DNA of 64,000 nt from Alloalcanivorax xiamenensis (GTDB lineage: Bacteria > Pseudomonadota > Gammaproteobacteria > Pseudomonadales > Alcanivoracaceae): assembly GCF_009846745.1 (NCBI RefSeq), contig NZ_AQPF01000002.1:186001-250000 (forward strand). Reading direction: 5' to 3'. Shown here piece after piece: positions 61,764 to 64,000 of this stretch. The position numbers were made by a program, and so were the translations under genes. The notes under the pieces were generated by a model that searched no databases, was not told where the DNA came from, and saw nothing but the letters and a program-made list of their open reading frames with translations. How positions within the stretch are numbered: the first letter of the stretch is position 1; each line of letters opens with the position of its first letter.

Positions 61764-62526
61764 GCTCTCTATCTCCTTGTCCGATCGGGGAGTCCAGTTG
61801 TTTCAGCACTCTGTCGACCACATCCCGATACTGCTCGCGCAGATAGAAGTGACCGCCGCGAAAAGGCAGCACCCCTAGCGTCCAGGGCGTGACATCCTGC
61901 CAGGCGCGCACCTCGTCTCCGCTAATTTCGTCGTCATCAACGGGAAAACACACATCCACGGGCACGTCGATCTCGTCGGGAAAATCTCGCCTGTAACGTT
62001 CGATCAGCCGGTAGTCGTTACGCAGCATGGGCATGAACAGTTCACGCATGGCCGGTTCATCAAGCGGGGTACTGCCGCCGGAAAGGCGTCGTATGTCGTC
62101 CAGCAGCGCCGTGTCGCCCTGTTGATGGAGCGCGCTCTCGCGTTGCCGGTGAGGAGCTGGGTGGGCGGACACCACCAGACGTTTCAGTGACAGATTCCGT
62201 CGTCGCAGCCGCAGCGCCACTTCATAAGCCAAAGCGGCGCCGAGGCTGTGCCCGAACAATACCAGCGGCACCTCGGCGAACAGCGTCAAAGCCTCGGTGA
62301 TTTCATCGGCCAGCGCTTCCAGGGAGTCCGCGAACGGTTCCGGGTAGCGCTCCTCCCGCCCTGGATATTGCACCGCCAGCAGATCGAGGTGATCAGGCAA
62401 AGCTTTGCCCCAGTCGCGGTAACAGCTGGCGCTGCCACCGGCATGCGGCAGGCACACCAGACGCGCCGACGGCTGTTCGCTGAGACGAAAGCAGCGAACA
62501 GCCGGGTGCCTCACCTTTGCGCTCAT
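61750..62526 (-). CDS. pchC: Type II thioesterase (PchC-like)
   Basis: An editing thioesterase that frees mischarged carrier proteins of nonribosomal peptide synthetases. The 258-residue alpha/beta hydrolase has LVCLPHAGGSASCYRDWGKA, the nucleophile elbow LFGHSLGAALAYEVA, the Asp segment near the C-terminal half and the catalytic His in FRGGHFYLREQY. It starts at the pchD stop codon (TGATG). Its presence implies an NRPS assembly line nearby, beyond the right edge. Confidence 0.93.
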   Translation of the reverse strand: MSAKVRHPAVRCFRLSEQPSARLVCLPHAGGSASCYRDWGKALPDHLDLLAVQYPGREERYPEPFADSLEALADEITEALTLFAEVPLVLFGHSLGAALAYEVALRLRRRNLSLKRLVVSAHPAPHRQRESALHQQGDTALLDDIRRLSGGSTPLDEPAMRELFMPMLRNDYRLIERYRRDFPDEIDVPVDVCFPVDDDEISGDEVRAWQDVTPWTLGVLPFRGGHFYLREQYRDVVDRVLKQLDSPIGQGDREHVTS

Positions 62527-64000
62527 CACGAGACCTCCTCGGCGACAAGCAGCTCGACCAACTGCCGCCGATTGATCTTGCCTAGCCGAGTCAACGGAAA
62601 GCCATCCACGATTTCGAGCCGATCCAGCAACTTGTAGGCAGCCATCCCCGCAGCGGAGAGATGCGCATTCAACTCCGACAATCGCGGCGCTTCGCCCTTG
62701 ACGACAATGCACGCGCAGCTGCATTCGCCCAATGTCTCGTGGGGCAGGCCCACCAGCGCCACATCGGCGACCGCCGGATGCGACAGCAGGTGGTTCTCCA
62801 CATCCTCCACCGGGACCTTTTCCCCGCCACGATTAATGACGTCCTTGTCCCGGCCTTCCACCACCAGATAGCCTCCCTCCAAACGCCTCACCCGGTCGCC
62901 ACTGCGGTAATACCCCTGCTCGGTAAAGGCCCGCCGGTTGTGTGTCTCCGCCCGGTAGTAGCCGCGCAGAGTGTAGGGCCCGCGGACCAGCAGCTCGCCC
63001 ACTTCCCCATCCGGCAGGTCCTGGCCCTGCTCGTCCACCACCCGGATCTCGTCGTCCTCGGCAAGGGGGCGGCCCTGGGTATCAAGGATCCGTGACGGCG
63101 GATCATCCGGCGCGGTCATGCACAACAGACCCTCCGCCATGCCGTAAACCTGCTGCAAACCGCAACCCAGGACCTTGCCGACCTGCGCCGCCACCTCGGC
63201 TTTGAGACGGAAGCCGCCCACCTGTAACAGACTCAGACTGCTCAGATCAGCATCGGCATGGAGCGCGAACTCCAGCCACACACGCACCAGTGTCGGGATC
63301 AGAGCGGTCACCGTTATCCGTTCGCGCTCCACCAGTTCGAAGGCGGTATCGGGGCTGGGATCGGGGCACAGCACCACCGTGCCCCCGACCTCGAACGTGC
63401 CCAGCAACCCCGGGCACGCCAGGGGGAAATTGTGCGCCACCGGCAATGCCGCCAGATAGCGGGTATCACCGGAGAATCCGGTCCGTTCGGCGCTGGCGCG
63501 GGCGTTATACAGATAATCGTTGTGCGTGCGGGGAATCAGTTTGGGCAAGCCGGTGGTGCCGCCGGACAATAGCAACACGGCAACGTCATCGGCAGCGGGC
63601 ACGGCGATCGGACGCGGCTCGGCGTCCAGGGAGGCAAAGCGTTGGAAGCCGCCGGCGTCTCCGACCACGAACACCGAACGCAGGGTATCGACCTGCTCCA
63701 ATAACGTCCGCGCCATCGGACGATAATCGAAGCCCAGATGGGTATCGGCGATCACATAGGCCCGGGCCGCCGAAAGCCGTGCCAAATGGCGGATTTCATT
63801 TTCCCGGTGCGCCGGCAACGCCAGTACGGGAATCACCCCGACACGGAACAGCGCCAGGCTCAACGCGACAAATTCCGCCCGGTTGGGCAGTTGCAGCAGC
63901 ATTCGTTCACCGGCCTTGAATCCCGTCGCCAGTATTCCCGCCGCCAGCCGTTCTACCCAGTCATCCAGTTCCCGGTAGCTCCAGCGCCGCTCACCGTCCA
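62526..64000 (-). CDS. pchD: Salicyl-AMP ligase (PchD-like), C-terminal part
   Basis: Activates salicylate as the acyl-adenylate and loads it onto an NRPS carrier domain. The frame is open to the right edge, so the N terminus is missing; 490 residues are visible. Adenylation motifs: LLLSGGTTGLPKLIPRTHND (A3), VYGMAEGLLCMT (A5), YYRSGDRVRRLEGG (A7), VVEGRDKDVINRGGEKV (A8) and PLTRLGKINRRQL (A10). The stand-alone ligase without a carrier domain, in the order pchD-C-B-A, matches the P. aeruginosa pyochelin cluster. A 2,3-dihydroxybenzoate ligase is less likely because pchB makes salicylate. Confidence 0.9.
   Translation of the reverse strand, partial: DGERRWSYRELDDWVERLAAGILATGFKAGERMLLQLPNRAEFVALSLALFRVGVIPVLALPAHRENEIRHLARLSAARAYVIADTHLGFDYRPMARTLLEQVDTLRSVFVVGDAGGFQRFASLDAEPRPIAVPAADDVAVLLLSGGTTGLPKLIPRTHNDYLYNARASAERTGFSGDTRYLAALPVAHNFPLACPGLLGTFEVGGTVVLCPDPSPDTAFELVERERITVTALIPTLVRVWLEFALHADADLSSLSLLQVGGFRLKAEVAAQVGKVLGCGLQQVYGMAEGLLCMTAPDDPPSRILDTQGRPLAEDDEIRVVDEQGQDLPDGEVGELLVRGPYTLRGYYRAETHNRRAFTEQGYYRSGDRVRRLEGGYLVVEGRDKDVINRGGEKVPVEDVENHLLSHPAVADVALVGLPHETLGECSCACIVVKGEAPRLSELNAHLSAAGMAAYKLLDRLEIVDGFPLTRLGKINRRQLVELLVAEEVS

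Overview
This is a contiguous stretch of a high-GC (about 65%) gammaproteobacterial chromosome. The conserved neighbourhoods (hemA-prfA-prmC-moeB, lolB-ispE-tRNA-Gln-prs-rplY-pth-ychF, suhB/trmJ-cysE, queA-tgt-yajC-secD-secF) match Pseudomonas and its marine relatives. The protein sequences suggest the Alcanivorax/Alloalcanivorax group, but that genus-level call is an inference. No plasmid, phage structural gene, intact insertion sequence or CRISPR array is visible.

Layout. 1-4.7 kb: end of a cyclic-nucleotide-binding protein, a hybrid histidine kinase with a LuxR-type regulator, a small secreted helical protein and a lipoprotein built of about five repeats. 4.7-16.7 kb: housekeeping block for haem synthesis, translation termination, outer-membrane lipoprotein insertion, isoprenoids, PRPP, ribosomal protein bL25, peptidyl-tRNA hydrolase and YchF. 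16.8-21.3 kb: a molybdenum hydroxylase (Fe-S subunit plus Tat-exported large subunit) with XdhC and a MocA-like nucleotidyltransferase. 21.5-29.6 kb: accessory genes, including a frameshifted regulator, a DUF899 protein, transporters, an AceI/AceR-like efflux pair, an HxlR/AhpD-like pair with twin operators, and a decayed transporter gene. 29.6-32.1 kb: cysE, trmJ and suhB. 32.3-40 kb: a six-gene catabolic operon (aldehyde dehydrogenase, malate/tartrate-type dehydrogenase, class III aminotransferase, 2-hydroxyacid dehydrogenase, amidase, class I aminotransferase) with no transporter or regulator. 40.2-46.2 kb: protein-export genes and queuosine genes. 46.2-50.1 kb: structured 76-bp tandem repeats, a DUF3541 protein, a serine hydrolase and an AraC regulator. 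50.3-52.6 kb: a lower-GC patch beginning at a tRNA-Leu 3'-end relic. 52.9-60 kb: a TonB receptor / ExbB-like / DUF2149 / CobN-like operon with a Zur-like site. 60-64 kb: pchDCBA-type salicylate genes, running off the right edge.

How the genes work together. The right-hand 11 kb looks dedicated to metal acquisition: an outer-membrane receptor energised by a dedicated ExbB-like channel and an exported, membrane-anchored CobN relative, next to genes that make and activate salicylate, the usual starter of pyochelin-type siderophores. The most unusual items are the CobN-like protein, which lacks the chelatase hallmark histidine motif; the 76-bp repeats, whose copies differ by compensatory changes; and a family of mirrored short-repeat arrays bracketing three intergenic regions.
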